Shown: in pieces, positions 22,540 through 34,685 of the stretch
How positions within the stretch are numbered: position 1 is the stretch's first letter
Layout of the letters: every line of letters begins with the position of its first letter
Source: Haematobia irritans
Lineage: Eukaryota; Arthropoda; Insecta; Diptera; Muscidae
DNA: 64,000 nucleotides
Direction of reading: 5' to 3'
Assembly (NCBI RefSeq): GCF_050003625.1
Contig: NC_134398.1
Location: forward strand, 19,604,997-19,668,996
Position numbers and translations under genes: made by a program
The notes under the pieces: generated by a model
What the model saw: only the letters and a program-made list of their open reading frames with translations
Told to the model about the DNA's origin: nothing
Databases searched by the model: none

Positions 22540-24150
22540 CAAGTTTGTGCTTTTCCAAAGGTTCTAGAAATACTCCTTCTGAGAAGCAGCAATAGAAGTT
22601 TCGGACATAAGTTTCTGCTGTTCTAAGGTTCCAAGAAATATTCCTTCCGACAAGCAGCAATTGAACTTTCCAGTACAAGTATCTGCTTTTCCGAAGGTCC
22701 GAGAAATACTCCTTCTGAGAAGCAGAAATTTAAGTTTCGGGTATAAGTTTCTGCTCTTCTAAAGACGTATTCCTTCCTACAAACAGCAATTGAACTTTCC
22801 AGTACAAGTTTCTGTTCTTCCAGAGGTTCGAGAAATATTCCTTCCGAAAGGCAGCTATTGAACTTTTGAATACAAGTTTCTGTTTTTCCAAAGGTTCTAG
22901 AAATATTCCTTCCGACAAGCAGCAATGGAACTTTCCGGTACAAGTTTCTGTTTTTCCAAGATTTGAGAAATATTCCTTGTGAGAGACAGCAATTGAAGTT
23001 TCTGGCATAATTTTCTTCTCTCTAAGGTTCCAAGAAATATTCCTTACGTCAAACAGCAATTGAACTTTCCAGTACAACTTTCTGTTCTTCCAAAGGTTCG
23101 AGAAATATATCTTCTTAGAAGTAGCAATTGAGGTTTCGGACATAAGTTTCTGCTCTTCTAAGGTTCTAAGAAATGTTCCTTCCGACAAGCAGCAATTGAA
23201 CTTTCCAGTACAAGTTTCTCTTTTTCCAAAGGGTCGATAAATATTCCTTCTGCGAACCAGCTATTGAACTTTCGAATACAAGTTACTGCATTTCCAAAGA
23301 TTCGATAAATATTCCTTGTGAGAGACAGCAATTGAAGTTTCTGGCATAATTTTCTGCTCTTTAAGGTTCCAAGAAATATTCCTTTCGTCAAGCAGCAATA
23401 AAACTTTCCAGTACAACTTTCTGTTCTTCCAAAGAGTCGAGAAATTTTCCTTGTGAGAGACAGCAATTGAAATTTCTGGCATAATTTTCTGCTCTTTAAG
23501 GTTCCAAGAAATATTCCTTTCGTCAAGCAGCAATTAAACTTTCCTGTACAACTTTCTGTTCTTCCAAAGGTTCGAGAAATATTTCTTCTGAGAAGCAGTA
23601 ATTGAAGTTTCGGACATAAGTTTCTGCTCTTCTAAGTTTCTAAGAAATATTCCTTCCGGCAAGCAGCAATTGAACTTTCCGGTACAAGTTTCTGTTTTTC
23701 CAAGATTTTAGAAATATTCCTTCTGAGAAGCATCAGTTGAACTTTCGAATATAAGTTTCTGCTTTTCCAAAGATTCGAAAAATATTCCTTGCGAGAGGCA
23801 GCAATTGAAGTTTCGGGCATAAGTTTCTGTTTTTCTAAGGTCCCAAGAAATACTTCTTCTGCCAAGCAGCAATTGAACTTTCGAATACAAATTATGCATT
23901 TGCAAAGGTCCGAGAAATATTCCTTCTGCGAACCAGCAATTGAAGTTTCGGAGATATCTTTCATCTCTCTATGGTTCAAAGAAATATTCCTTTCGTCAAG
24001 CAGCAATTGAAGATTCGGACAGTAGTTTCTGCTCTTCTAAGGATTCAAGAAATATTCCTTCCGACAAGCAGCAATTGAACTTTCAAATGCAAGTTTCTGC
24101 TCTTCCAAAGATTCGAGAAATACTCCTTCGGAGAAGCAGAATTGAACTTT
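22540..24150 (-). repeat. ~69-bp satellite derived from a reverse transcriptase segment
   Basis: About two dozen units of 65-70 bp, each with AGAAATATTCCTTC, AAGCAGCAATTGAA and AGTTTCTG..CTTCC on the plus strand. Minus-strand frames stay open because 69 is 23 codons. They read variants of CLSEGIFLEPLEKQKLVL, which resembles the non-LTR reverse transcriptase segment Y-N-x-C-L-x-x-G-x-F-P-x-x-W-K-x-Q-K-L-V-L. Unit subtypes alternate (GAACTTTCCAGTACAAG against GAAGTTTCGGACATAAG). The frame changes repeatedly, so this is not a working gene. Confidence 0.75.
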
Positions 24151-24240
24151 CATAGCAATATTTCAGGGCGGTGTTCAACTATATTTTTCAACGTCTTCGC
24201 TGGTATACCGTCTGGACCGGACACATATTAGTGGAGTGAA
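24151..24240 (-). pseudogene. LINE reverse transcriptase N-terminal remnant (GPDGIP motif)
   Basis: The minus strand reads SGPDGIPAKTLKNIVEHRPE and then a stop, after which a shifted frame gives VQFCFSEGVFLESLEEQKL, the first unit of the satellite. In intact non-LTR reverse transcriptases the G-P-D-G-I-P motif lies just before the Y-N-x-C-L-x-x-G-x-F segment, so the order is as expected and shows where the satellite was born. Confidence 0.75.
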
Positions 24241-25300
24241 AATTTGTACTTTACTTAATTTGCTCCACCTAAATAAAATTTTTCTGAATTAAGTTAAATT
24301 GAATTCTATGAAACTAAGCTGGGCTTCCGACTTCTTTCTTCAAACAAAAGTACGCCATGGGTATAAAAAATTCTACTGAATCAAATAAAACCCCTCTTCC
24401 ACGTTTTATATCAAACTAAGGACTTATTTAAAAATTTCACAAACAAAAATCAAGTTTTTGCTTTAAATTCCCTCAAATTTAGCCCTAGTTTTTTTTTAAC
24501 AGACAGTCACTCACTGAGTCAGAAGGCAACAAAAGAAAAAACTTGCTACTTAATTGGATGATGATCATGGTCTGCTGATGATCTGTGATGTGCTGTGGCC
24601 CTAGCAGCAATTTTAAAGATTTAGGTGATTATTTACGATTTCCAACTGGTGAATCCGAAGGCTTACAAAGGATGCCAGAGGCGAATGGAGCATCAATTCA
24701 TGGGGTCGTGTTAAAAATCATCACAAAGATGAAATGAAATGGCACCACACTAAACACAAGCAACAATAAAAGTGTAGAGCGTTTAATTGGTAAAATATGT
24801 GCGCGCATGCTCTGTTAATTGCATGTTGCTTATGTCCCCCTTGTGTTGTTAAGGTTGCGTATCGTATAACGTGACGCTTGAGACTGATGTACCCTCAACT
24901 TACATTTATTTCGCAATCACTTAGGGCTTGCGTGTGACATACTTACACGTCAGTCAACCATGTTTCAGAGACTTCGTTTATCATAGGCAGTGTTTTTATT
25001 TTAACAATGGATATAAATTTTCTTTAATCGATTCAGTGAATAAACTTAGCTCCATGATGTCTATGGAGAAAATGGAAGTTAAAGTATTGTATGGACCAGT
25101 GGGATAAGGAGGGGAAATCAGCAACCAAGGAAATACAAAAAATCTCATATTATCCTCACTAATTAAAAGTTTATAATCAAATGTGTAAAGGACGTTCCAT
25201 ATACCAGCAATTTCAGAAGTTCAGAGTTATTTCATATTGGTTCAGTCTTTAATTTAGGCCTACGTGGACCGATTCTATTCTTTAAAGGCTTAGAGGAAAT
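24241..25300. other. Low-copy spacer, no gene recognised
   Basis: About 1 kb of AT-rich DNA. No open frame of note and none of the window's repeat families seen. Confidence 0.5.
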
Positions 25301-25875
25301 ACGAAAAAGGAAAATTGAAGCATGTAGTACTGCGAAGCAGTAATTTAACTTTTGGCCACACTATTCTGTTCTTCTCAAGGTTTGCAAAATATTCTTTCTG
25401 ATAAGCAACAATTGAAATTTCCAGTACAAGTTTCTGTTCTTCCAAAAGGTTCCAAGAATATTTCTTGTGATAAGCAGCAATTGGATTTTCGACCCAATCT
25501 TTAAGGGCAATATTTATCAATACCTCCGTTGGTATACTTTCTGTATTAGTAGAAAGAATACGAAATAGGAAAAATGGATTCGTTTCATCACTGGTCTAAA
25601 GGAAAAATTGAAGCTTGTAGCACTGAGAAGCAGTAATTGAACTTTCGGCCACAATATTCTGTTCTTCCCAAGGTTCGAGAAATATTCCTTCTGACAAGCA
25701 ACAATTGAAATTTCCAGTACAAGTTTCTGTTCTTCCAAAGGTTCCAAGAATATTTCTTGTGACAAGCAGCAATTGGATTTTCGACCCAATCTTTAAGGGC
25801 AATATTTATCAATACCTCCATTGGTATACTTTCTGTATTAGTAGAAAGAATACGAAATAGGAAAAATGGATTTGT
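25301..25875 (-). repeat. Duplicated ~300-bp block of reverse transcriptase-derived satellite
   Basis: Two direct copies about 300 bp apart. TTTTCGACCCAATCTTTAAG lies at 25486 and 25787, and GGTATACTTTCTGTATTAGT near 25530 and 25831. Each contains two to three of the ~69-bp units and, upstream on the minus strand, a stretch reading SIPTEVLINIALKDWVENP in the place where the 24.2-kb locus has DGIPAKTLKNIV. The minus frames at 25517-25789 and 25588-25911 are relics of the same segment. Confidence 0.68.
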
Positions 25876-26075
25876 TTCATCCCTGGTCTGCAGTACTATA
25901 AGCCGTATCACGCTCGTAGGGGATATGGCGACATCCCTTCAAAATTATCTTAAGAGATGGTTGGTCTACTATATAGCGGATAGAAAATCGTATGGGGAAT
26001 TTTTGGTCAAAACATCCTTGAACATGAGGAATAAACCCGACTTGGCTTAATTTGGAGTACTATTCTCCTTTATAT

Positions 26076-26640
26076 ACCCTCCACCATAGGATGGGGTTAT
26101 ATTTACTTTGGCATTCCGTTTGTAACGCGTCGAAATATTCTTCTAAGACCACATAAAGTGTACTTGGCATAAGTAGTTGTCATTGATGTAGGTCGGATGG
26201 TAGGGATGGCAAATGGGCCATATTGGACCACCCTTACGTATAGCCCCCATATAGACAGACCCCCCAGAGTTTGCTTGCGGAGCCTCTTAGAGATGCAAAT
26301 TTCATCCGATCCGGTTGGTGTTAATATATGGTCTCTAATAACCAAACAAAAATTTTTCCATATAGGTCCATAATTATATATAGCCCCCATATAAACCGAT
26401 CTCCAAATTTGACCTTCGGAACATCTTGGAGGAGCAACATTCACCCGATCCGGTTGAAATTTGGTACGTGGTGTTGGTATATAGTCTCTAACAACCATGA
26501 AAAAATTGGTGCATATCGATCCATAATTATATATAGCCCCCATATAAATCGATGCCCAGATTTGACCTCCGGAACCTCTTGTAGGGGCACAATTCATCCG
26601 ATTCGGTTGAACTTTGGTACATTGCGCTAACAGGTTGGCG
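26076..26640 (+). mobile_element. Family B dispersed element, truncated
   Basis: Starts with the family end TATACCCTCCACCATAGGAT. It has CATTCCGTTTGTAACGCGTC, then three tandem units with ATATAGCCCCCATATA, and stops abruptly at about 26640 without the usual other end. The (GTCY)n part is deleted. A 198-codon minus-strand frame spans it and reads the 51-residue periodic peptide. Confidence 0.78.
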
Positions 26641-28379
26641 GTCTGACACATAGATGACGTCGCTAGTATTAAATGCATATTATTTTTATATAGTACCAAT
26701 CTTCAAATTATTCGTGTCAAAATTTGACGCCTGTAAGTCAATTAGTTTGTGAGATAGAGCGTGTTTTGTGAAGCAACTTTTGTTATTGTGAAAAAAATGG
26801 AAAAAAGGAATTTCGTGTTTTGATAAAATACTGTTTTCTGAAGGAAAAAAAATACAAAAGAAAAGATCTAAAATTTTACTAAAATCCTGAAAAAATCCAC
26901 ATTTTTATATCAAAAACTTTTTTTGCTCATATCTCCTAAACTAAGCGTCCCAGAGCGAAAAGGACTTTAATTTGTGATCACTACCAAAAAATTGAACAAA
27001 AAATTCGTGATAACCTCAAAAAAATCTAGAAGTCATCCAAGTCCTGCAGGAATTCGAAATTTTTATATTCAAAAAATTTGTTAGCTAATGCCTCCTAATG
27101 CGTCCAATAGTGCTAGAGAGGTTAATGGCCCTCATTGAAGTTCGGTGCAATACATCTCAGCCACCCTGATATTTCCCAAAGTACTCAAGGTAATAAAAAT
27201 AAATTCTGGAAGATATTGCAAGCATTCGCCATAAGTCATGAGACATATTCACTTGGGGTACTACGAAATGCAATCCAACATAAGATATAGCTGATCACGA
27301 CTCTAATTTATGTATAAATATTAAACAAGTCCTGCTAAACGTATCATCCAAACCAGGCTAATGGAAATACTGTTTTAAAACGCACAGTAAGTCAGGAAAC
27401 GAGTTTCGTCTAATCATTATTGCGTTCTGTGTAAATACTCTTAATGAGTATTACTCTCGTGTTAGCATTAAATTAAATATTCTCTCTTCTCTTTGTGGTG
27501 AGGGTATAAAATTAGAGAAAAACACACCACCATAAGAGAAAGGTCGTTATGATGATCCGTGTCATCATTATCTCCTTTCCCAACAAGGTCAACATTATCT
27601 TGTGAGTAAGATCAAAAGCTTGTGTAATTTTGTTAAAGTTGTTGTTGTTGTTGTTGTTTAGCTCTTTAAATCCCTAACAATTTTGATTTACATCTTCAAC
27701 AAGCTTCAATTACACGCTACTACTTCCCCCGCCTCCTCTCTCCTCACACACACACACCTACTGAGATTAACATTTAGAGGAGATATAATCGAAACCATGC
27801 TATAATACCGAGTGCCCTTTTATAATGGAAAAAATTCCGCAGGCCATTTTCAATCTAACAAAAAAGTTGAATACGATACTGAAGAAAAATTGTTGGCTGA
27901 TGGCGTTTGGAGTTGTTTTGTAAATTTTCTGGGTTATGCGAATTATATGCTGATGGTGCTGCTACTGCTGCTATAATTTCATTGTTGATCTTTTAACATC
28001 AGATGTGCCTTTGTTGTTGTTGTTGTTTTTTGGGGGGACTTGCTGCTGTATCTGTTGTCAGCATGTTGCTGCTGATTATTCTCTGATTCTTTACTGTTTG
28101 CTTGTTTTTATTGTTGAGTGACGAGTTGCTACCATTGCCTTTGGTCTTGTTCTTTTTTGGTTGGATGGTTGCATAGTTCTCTTAATGCGAGAATTGTAGT
28201 TTTATGTTTTTGTGTTGTTGTTGTGGACTCTTGTTATTCAAGTTGCCAACATTTTCGCTAATTGAATTTAACTTTTTTCGGTTTTTTTGGGGGGGTACCC
28301 GTGATATGTATGCAACGAACTGTGGTTTAGAAAACCAAAATTTGGAGTTAATTTTTACAAAAAAAAAAAACTACTAAAC
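26641..28379. other. Low-copy spacer with GTT/GCT microsatellites
   Basis: No gene recognised. Short (GTT)n runs lie at 27639-27658 and near 28013-28026. A GCTGCT-rich stretch lies near 27957-27975 and CA repeats at 27746-27757. A run of G (GGGGGG) is at 28290. The right end, AAAACTACTAAACAAAATTA, is an edge motif also found beside the array at 52.4 kb. Confidence 0.5.
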
Positions 28380-28965
28380 AAAATTATCTTATTTTGTTTC
28401 TATAGAAAAAATTTTAAATATTTTATTTCTACAGAATTTTTTTTATTTCTATAGAAAATTTTGTCAGAATTTTATTTCTATAGAAAATATTCCCAAAATG
28501 TTATTTCCGTAGAAAATTTTATTTCTATCGAACCCACTTGGTGTCTTTTAGAGATAGATTAGCTTCTGTATTTGGAGACCAATGTAGCAATAGTTGCATA
28601 AAATTTAAATTTATTTGATCAAAAATAAGATACACTAGCAATGAAAGAAACTCTTGTTGGTCTACTATTTCTATGGAAAATTTTGTCAAAATTTTATTTC
28701 TATAGAAAATTTTCTCAAAATTTTTATTCTATAGAAAATTTTGTCAAAATTTTATTTCTGTATAAAATTTTCGCAAAATTTTAGTTTATACAAAATTTTC
28801 GCAAAATTTTAGTTTATACAAAATTTTCGCAAAATTTTGGTACAATTAAAAATTTTATTTCTTCAGAATTTTATTTCTATCGAAAATTTTGTCAAAATTT
28901 TATTTCTATCGAAAATTTTGTCAAAATTTTGGCTCTATAGAAAATTTTGTCAAAATTTTATTTTT
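28380..28965 (+). repeat. 29-bp minisatellite with an embedded 147-bp module
   Basis: Short plus-oriented 29-bp units interrupted at about 28530-28676 by a non-repeat module, from GAACCCACTTGGTGTCTTTT to GGTCTACTATTTCTATGG. The same module lies at 30870-31016 on the other side of the family B element. Around 28760-28850 a 30-bp subtype with TATACAAAATTTTCGCAAAA is locally tripled. Confidence 0.85.
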
Positions 28966-30597
28966 ATATCCTCCACCATAGGATGGGGGTATATCAACTT
29001 TGTAACACAGGGTATATCCGTTTGTAACACAGCGAAATATTGCTTTAAGACCCCATAAAGTATATATATTCTGGGTCGTGGTGAAATTCTGAGTCGATCT
29101 GAGCATGTCCATCCGTCCGTCTGTTGAAATCACGCTAACTTCCGAACGAAACAAGCTATCGCTTTGAAACTTGGCACAAGTAGTTGTTATTGATGTAGGT
29201 CGGACGGTATTGCAAATGGGCCATATCGGTCCACTTTTACGAAGAACCCCCATATAAACGGACCCCCAAATTTGGCTTGCGGATCCTCTAAAAGAAGCAA
29301 ATTTCATCCGATCCGACTGAAATTTGGTACATGGTGTTAGTATATGGTCTCAAACAACCGTGCAGAAATTGGTCCACATCGGTCCATAATTATATATAGC
29401 CCCCATATAAACCGATCCCCCGATTTGGCTTGCGGAGCCTCTAAGAGAAGCAAATTTCATCCGATCCGGCTGAAATTTGGTACATGGTGTGAGTATATGG
29501 TCTCAAACAACTATGCAAAAATTGGTCCACATCGGTCAATAATTATATATAGCCCCCATATAAACCGATCCCCCGATTTGGCTTGGGGAGCCTCTAAGAG
29601 AAGCAAATTTCATCCGATCCGGCTGAAATTTGGTACATGGTGTAAGGATATGGGGTCTAATGACCATGCAAAAATTGGTCCACATCGGTCCATAATTATA
29701 TATAGCCCCCATATAAACCGATCACAAGATTTGACCTCCGGAACCTCTTGGAACACCAAAATTCATCTGATTCAGTTTAAATTTGGTACGTGGTGTTAAT
29801 ATATGGCTTCAAACACACATGCAAAAATTGGTCGAAATCGGTCCATAATTATATATAGCCCCCATATAAACCGATCCCCAGATTTGACCTCCAGAGTCCC
29901 TTGGAAGAGCAAAATCCATCCGATTCGGTTGAAATATGGTACTTGATGTTAGTATATGGTATCCAACAACCATACAGGAATTGGTTCATATCAGTCCATA
30001 ATTATATATAGCCTTCTTATAAACCGATCCCCAGATTTGACCTCCGGAGCCTCGTAAGAGAGCAAAATTCATCCGATTCGGTTGAAATTTGGTACGTGGT
30101 ATTAGTATGTGGCCTCTAACAAACATGCAGGTATTGATCCAAATTTCATCCGAGTCAGTTGAAATTTGGTACATTGTGCTAGTCTATGGCCGTTAGTAAC
30201 CATGCCTAACTAGGTCCATATCGGTCTAAAGTTATATATAGCCCTCAGATAAATCGAACCCCAATCACACAAAAACTGTTCCATATCAAGTTCATAATTA
30301 TATATAGTCCCATATAAGCGACTCCCATATTTACATTCTGGCTCTCTACGTACCGTGCAAAAGTCCATATCGATTCGTAATTATTTGTAGACTTACCTAC
30401 ACATAACTTTTTTGTCTAATATATACCACGTATGGACTATATCACATTTTAGAAAACGATGTTAAAAAGTTTTAAGATACCACAACCCAAGTAATTCGAT
30501 TGTGGATGACAGTCTTTCGTAGAAGTTTCTTCGCAATCCATGGTGGAGGGTACATAAACTTCGGCCGGGCCGAACTTACGGCCGTATATACTTGTTA
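28966..30597 (+). mobile_element. Family B element, nearly full length
   Basis: The left end is ATATCCTCCACCATAGGATG. It is followed by GTAACACAGCGAAATATTGC, a short GTCY tract (ATGTCCATCCGTCCGTCTG near 29104), GAAATCACGCTAACTTCCGA and a run of tandem units. GGTCCATAATTATATATAG or a variant lies at 29381, 29534, 29687 and 29840, exactly 153 bp apart. The right end is ATGGTGGAGGGTACATAAAC, then GCCGAACTTACGGC (a 4-bp stem) and CGTATATACTTGTT. It encodes no protein of its own. The hairpin near a simple 3' end and the GTCY tract fit a non-autonomous Helentron/DINE-like element (inference). Confidence 0.75.
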
Positions 30598-31528
30598 TAT
30601 ATACTTTTTTTAAGTTTATTCTACAGAAAACTTTGTCAATATTTTATTTCAACAGAAAATGTTGCCAAAAGTTTCATTTCGTTAGAAAATTTTGTTACCA
30701 TTTTATATCTATACAAAATTTACTTTATACAGAAAATCTGGTCAATTTCTATAGAAAATTTTGTCAAAATTTTATTTCTATAGAAAATTTGGTCAAAATA
30801 TTATTTCTATAGAAAATTTTGGCAAAATTTTATTTCTATAGAAATTTTTGTCAAAATTTTATTTCTATTGAACCAACTTGGTGTCTTTTAGAGATAGATT
30901 AACTTCTTTTTTTGGAGACCAATGTAGCAATAGGTGCATAAAATATAAATTGGTTTGATCAAAAATAAGACACACTATCAATGAAAGAAACTCTGGTTGG
31001 TCTACTATTTATATGGAATATATTCTCAAAATTCTATTGCTATAGAAAATTTTCTCAAAATTTTATTTCTATAGAAATTTTCTCAAAATTTTTATTCTAT
31101 ACAAAATTTTATTTCTTCAGAATTTTATTTCTATGGAAAATTTTGTCAAAATTTTATTTCTATCAAAAATTTTGTCAACGATTTATTTCTATCGAAAATT
31201 TTGTCAAAATTTTAGCTCTATAGAAAACTTTCTCAAAATTTTATTTCAACAGAAAATTTTATCAAAATATTATTATTATCTGGTCAACATTTTATTTCTA
31301 TAAAATATTTTGTCAAATTTTTATTTCTGTAGAAAATGTTGTCAAATTTTATTTCTATAGAAAATTTTGTCAAAATTACATTTCTATAGAAAATGTTGTC
31401 AAAATTTTATTTCTATAGAATTTTTTTTTTCAAAATTTAATATCTATAGAAAAATGTACCAAATTGTATTTCTATTGAGAATTTTATTTCTATAGAAAAT
31501 TTTGTTAACATTTAATTTCTATAGAAAA
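30598..31528 (+). repeat. 29-bp minisatellite, plus orientation, with second 147-bp module
   Basis: Diverged 29-bp units. The module at 30870-31016 is the close duplicate of 28530-28676, offset by 2340 bp. The array is cut at 31528 by the CG-richer element that follows. Confidence 0.88.
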
Positions 31529-33455
31529 CTAGCGTAACCCGGCCCGCTTCGCTGCGCCTTCCGAAGCGTATTTGGAGGAACATTTTGCGTTAACTTTGTC
31601 AACTATATCCTTCGTGCTGAAAACAAATTCGAAAAGATTTGAATTCTTTTAAACAAATCGGACTACTTGATTTTTCGTTTATAGGTACAAATACGGCGGG
31701 AGAGGGTGTACCCTTTCCTCCAAATTTTTTTAATAATGTTCTGTATTCAAGTAGTTGGACAATCTTCTATATTTCTTGTGAATTTTAAGTGTGGTTTGTC
31801 AAGGAAAGGTATCCTTTTCCTCAACAAATCTGAAAATTAAGCACTATATTATCCAATAAATCGGAAAAAGCAAACGTAGTGAAAAATTTTACCACATTAA
31901 CATTTGCTAAAATGTTGGAAAATGATGTACCCTCTACGTTGGCTACCAATTTCATGTAAATTTAAGTTCTTTACTAAAAAGAAGTCTGGCAGAAGGCTGT
32001 GCAAAAATCATAAAATTATGTACCGAGTTCCCATTTATGGACAACCCTCTACTTTCAATTTAAGAAAAAAAAACGGATAAAAGGGCACCCTCTCCCCACC
32101 TTCGCACCACTCCGACCTGATATCGGACTATCACGTACCCTATATTAATTTCGCGACTACTCAATGGTCCCTATAAATTCTATCGAAGTAAATCGTCAAA
32201 GTTTATTTCAATTTTCCCCTTCCCCAACCAGATATCGAAAAATCATATATTAATCTAAAAATCATGTATAAATTTCATCACCTTCTCCCACGTTCCCTGT
32301 AAATTTCAAGTAGATCGGCGATGTTTAAATTTTGCTCTATTGTTTTAAAGGGACGTCACTTTCCCCGATACAATATCGACAAACACCGTAGTGAATAGCA
32401 CCCCTAACCTTCCCAGAAAATTCTTAAAACTTTCCTTCAAGTGTGGGGCAAGGAAGGTTGCCTCTTCGTTCATAACGTTCCCCCACTGCTTTTGTAAATT
32501 TCAAGAAAACTTAATTTTTTTTTGCAGTTTTAGAGGAGGACCTCCTCCCCGACCAAATATCGAAAAGTGATGTAGCGTATCTTTTGTAAACGTCCCAGAA
32601 AATGTCAAACAAATTATAAGCCTAAAGGGGCGGCCTCTCTTCCGTCCAAATATCACAAAATCAGGTATCAACTATTAATATCGTAACCTCTCCCCAGTCC
32701 TCAAGTAACTCGGTAAAGTTTAACTGTTTCTCTGTATGTACTTAAGAGAAGCGGATGTCTCCCTATGCCCTTTTATTTTTATTAAAAAATCAGGAACCTG
32801 GTATAAATTTCATAACCCTTTTTTCCGTAAAATTTCAGTCAGCCCTTTGCAAAAAAATTGGCAAAGGGGAGGTCCCCCTCCCCGACCAAATACCGAAAAA
32901 TAATGTAGCGGATTTTTGTCTAGATGCCAACCCCAACATTCTATGAAAATTTCAAGCAAATCGCATAATTTTGTTCCAAGTTTCAAAAAGTAGGGCAAGG
33001 GGGAGGTCCCCCTCCCCATCCACATATGAAATCATCAGGTAACCCATATTAATTCCATAACCTCACCACATGTTTTCTGTAAATCTCAGATAATTTAGAG
33101 AATTTTAGTTTTTTCACAGTACTTTAAAAAAGTCGAACAAAGGGGAGGCCCCCCCTCCGCCGCCAAATATCGAAATAAAAAGTAGCGGATCTTTGTCTAG
33201 ATGCCAACCCCAATCTTCAATGAAAATTTCAAGCAAATCGGTCAACTTTGGTCTAATTTTCAAAAAGTCGGACAAAGGGGAGGTTCCTCTCCGCGACCAT
33301 ATGTCAAAAAATGAGGTGCCCTATTTTCAGCACATGAGTGCCCCCCACGATCTCTGAAAGTTTCAAGTAAATCGGTTCAGCCGTTTTCGCGCCAACCCGG
33401 AACATACAAATAAACAAACAAACAAATAAACAAACATAATTTGAATTTTATATAT
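31529..33455 (+). mobile_element. Unclassified 1.9-kb element with ~136-bp internal repeats
   Basis: Starts ACTAGCGTAACCCGGCCCGC and ends with AAACAAACAAACAAATAAAC followed by ATTTTATATATATAG. It interrupts the 29-bp array. Inside, a phrase like CAAAGGGGAGGTCCCCCTCC recurs near 32861, 32995, 33133 and 33270, and TTTCAAGCAAATCG recurs in step. The phrase AATCGGTTCAGCCGTTTTCG near the 3' end is, from memory, shared by repeats of many insects. No coding domain is visible and no clear target duplication is seen because the flanks are repetitive. Confidence 0.6.
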
Positions 33456-34685
33456 ATAGATTTTGTCAAAATTGTTATTTCTTAAAAAATTTTGTCAAAA
33501 TTTTATTTCTATAGAAAATTTTTTCAACATTTAATTTCTATAGAAAATTTTGTCAACAGTCTATTTCTGTAGAAAACTTTGTCAATAGTTTATTTCTGTA
33601 GAAAATTTGGTCAAAATGTTGTCACTTTTTTTTAATTTTGACAAAATTTTATTTCTATAGAAAATTGTGTTAAAATTTTATTTCTATAGAAAATTGTGTT
33701 AAAATTTTATTTCTATAGAAAATTGTGTCAAGATTGTTATTTCTATAGTTTTTTTTTTCAAAATTTCATTTCTATAGAAAATTTTGTCAAAATTTTATTT
33801 TTATAGAAAATTTTGTCAATTTTTTTTGAATTTTGACAAAATTTAATTTTTTGTTTCTTGGTGCTTTATTCATTTATTTCTTATTCATTTTATTTCTATA
33901 CAAAATTTTGTCAAAATTTTATTCATATAGAAAATTTTGTCTAAATTTTATTTCTATAGAAAATTTTGTCAACATTTAATTTCTATATAAAATTTTGTCA
34001 AAATGTTATTTCTAAAGAAAATTTTGTCAAAATTTTTTTTCTATAGAAAATTTTGTCAAAATTTTATTTCTATAGAAAATTTTGTCACAATTGTTATTTC
34101 TATAATTTTTTTTTAATTTCATTTCTATAAAAAATTTTGTCAAAACTTTATTTTTATAGAAAATTTTGTCATTTTTTTTAAATTTTGACAAAATTTTATT
34201 TCTATATGAAATTTATATAGAAAATTTTGTCATAATTTTATTTCTGTAGAAAATGTTGTAATATTTTATTTCTATTGAAAATTTTGTTAAAATTTTATTT
34301 TTATAGAAAATTTTGTCAAAATTTAATATCTATAGAAAATTGAATCAAAATTTTGTTTCTATTGAAAATTTTGTTAAAATTTTATTTCTATAGAAAATTT
34401 TGTCAACATTTAATTTCTATAGAAAATTTTATCAAAATTTTATTTTTATAGAAAATTTTATCAAAATTTCATTTTTATAGAAAATTTTATCAAAATTTTA
34501 TTTCTATAGAAAATTTTGTCAAAATTTTATTTCTATAGAAAATTTTGTCAAAATTTTACTTTTAAAGAAAATTTTGTCAAAATTTTATGTTGATAGAAAA
34601 TGTTCTCAAATTTTTATTTCTTTAGAAAATTTTCTCTATATTTTATTTCTATAGAATTTTTTTATTTCTACAGAAATTTTTGTTA
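33456..34685 (+). repeat. 29-bp minisatellite, plus orientation
   Basis: Continuation of the 30.6-31.5 kb array after the inserted element. Short inverted pieces (AATTTTGACAAAATTT) occur at 33636-33650, 33830-33845 and 34180-34195, local strand switches within one array. Confidence 0.93.

Noticed and set aside
22623..24006. Minus-strand frames of 106-152 codons resembling a repeat protein
   Set aside because: The 69-bp satellite keeps frames open, but the phase changes between neighbours and stops interrupt. It is better read as decayed reverse transcriptase sequence.
18566..24240. Idea that 24.2 down to 18.9 kb is one LINE (reverse transcriptase, then RNase H, then tail) swollen by internal repeats
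   Set aside because: The RNase H piece is bounded at 20636 by a 13-bp target duplication within the 175-bp array, and that array also lies beyond its 3' end. The reverse transcriptase remnant is therefore a separate, older insertion.
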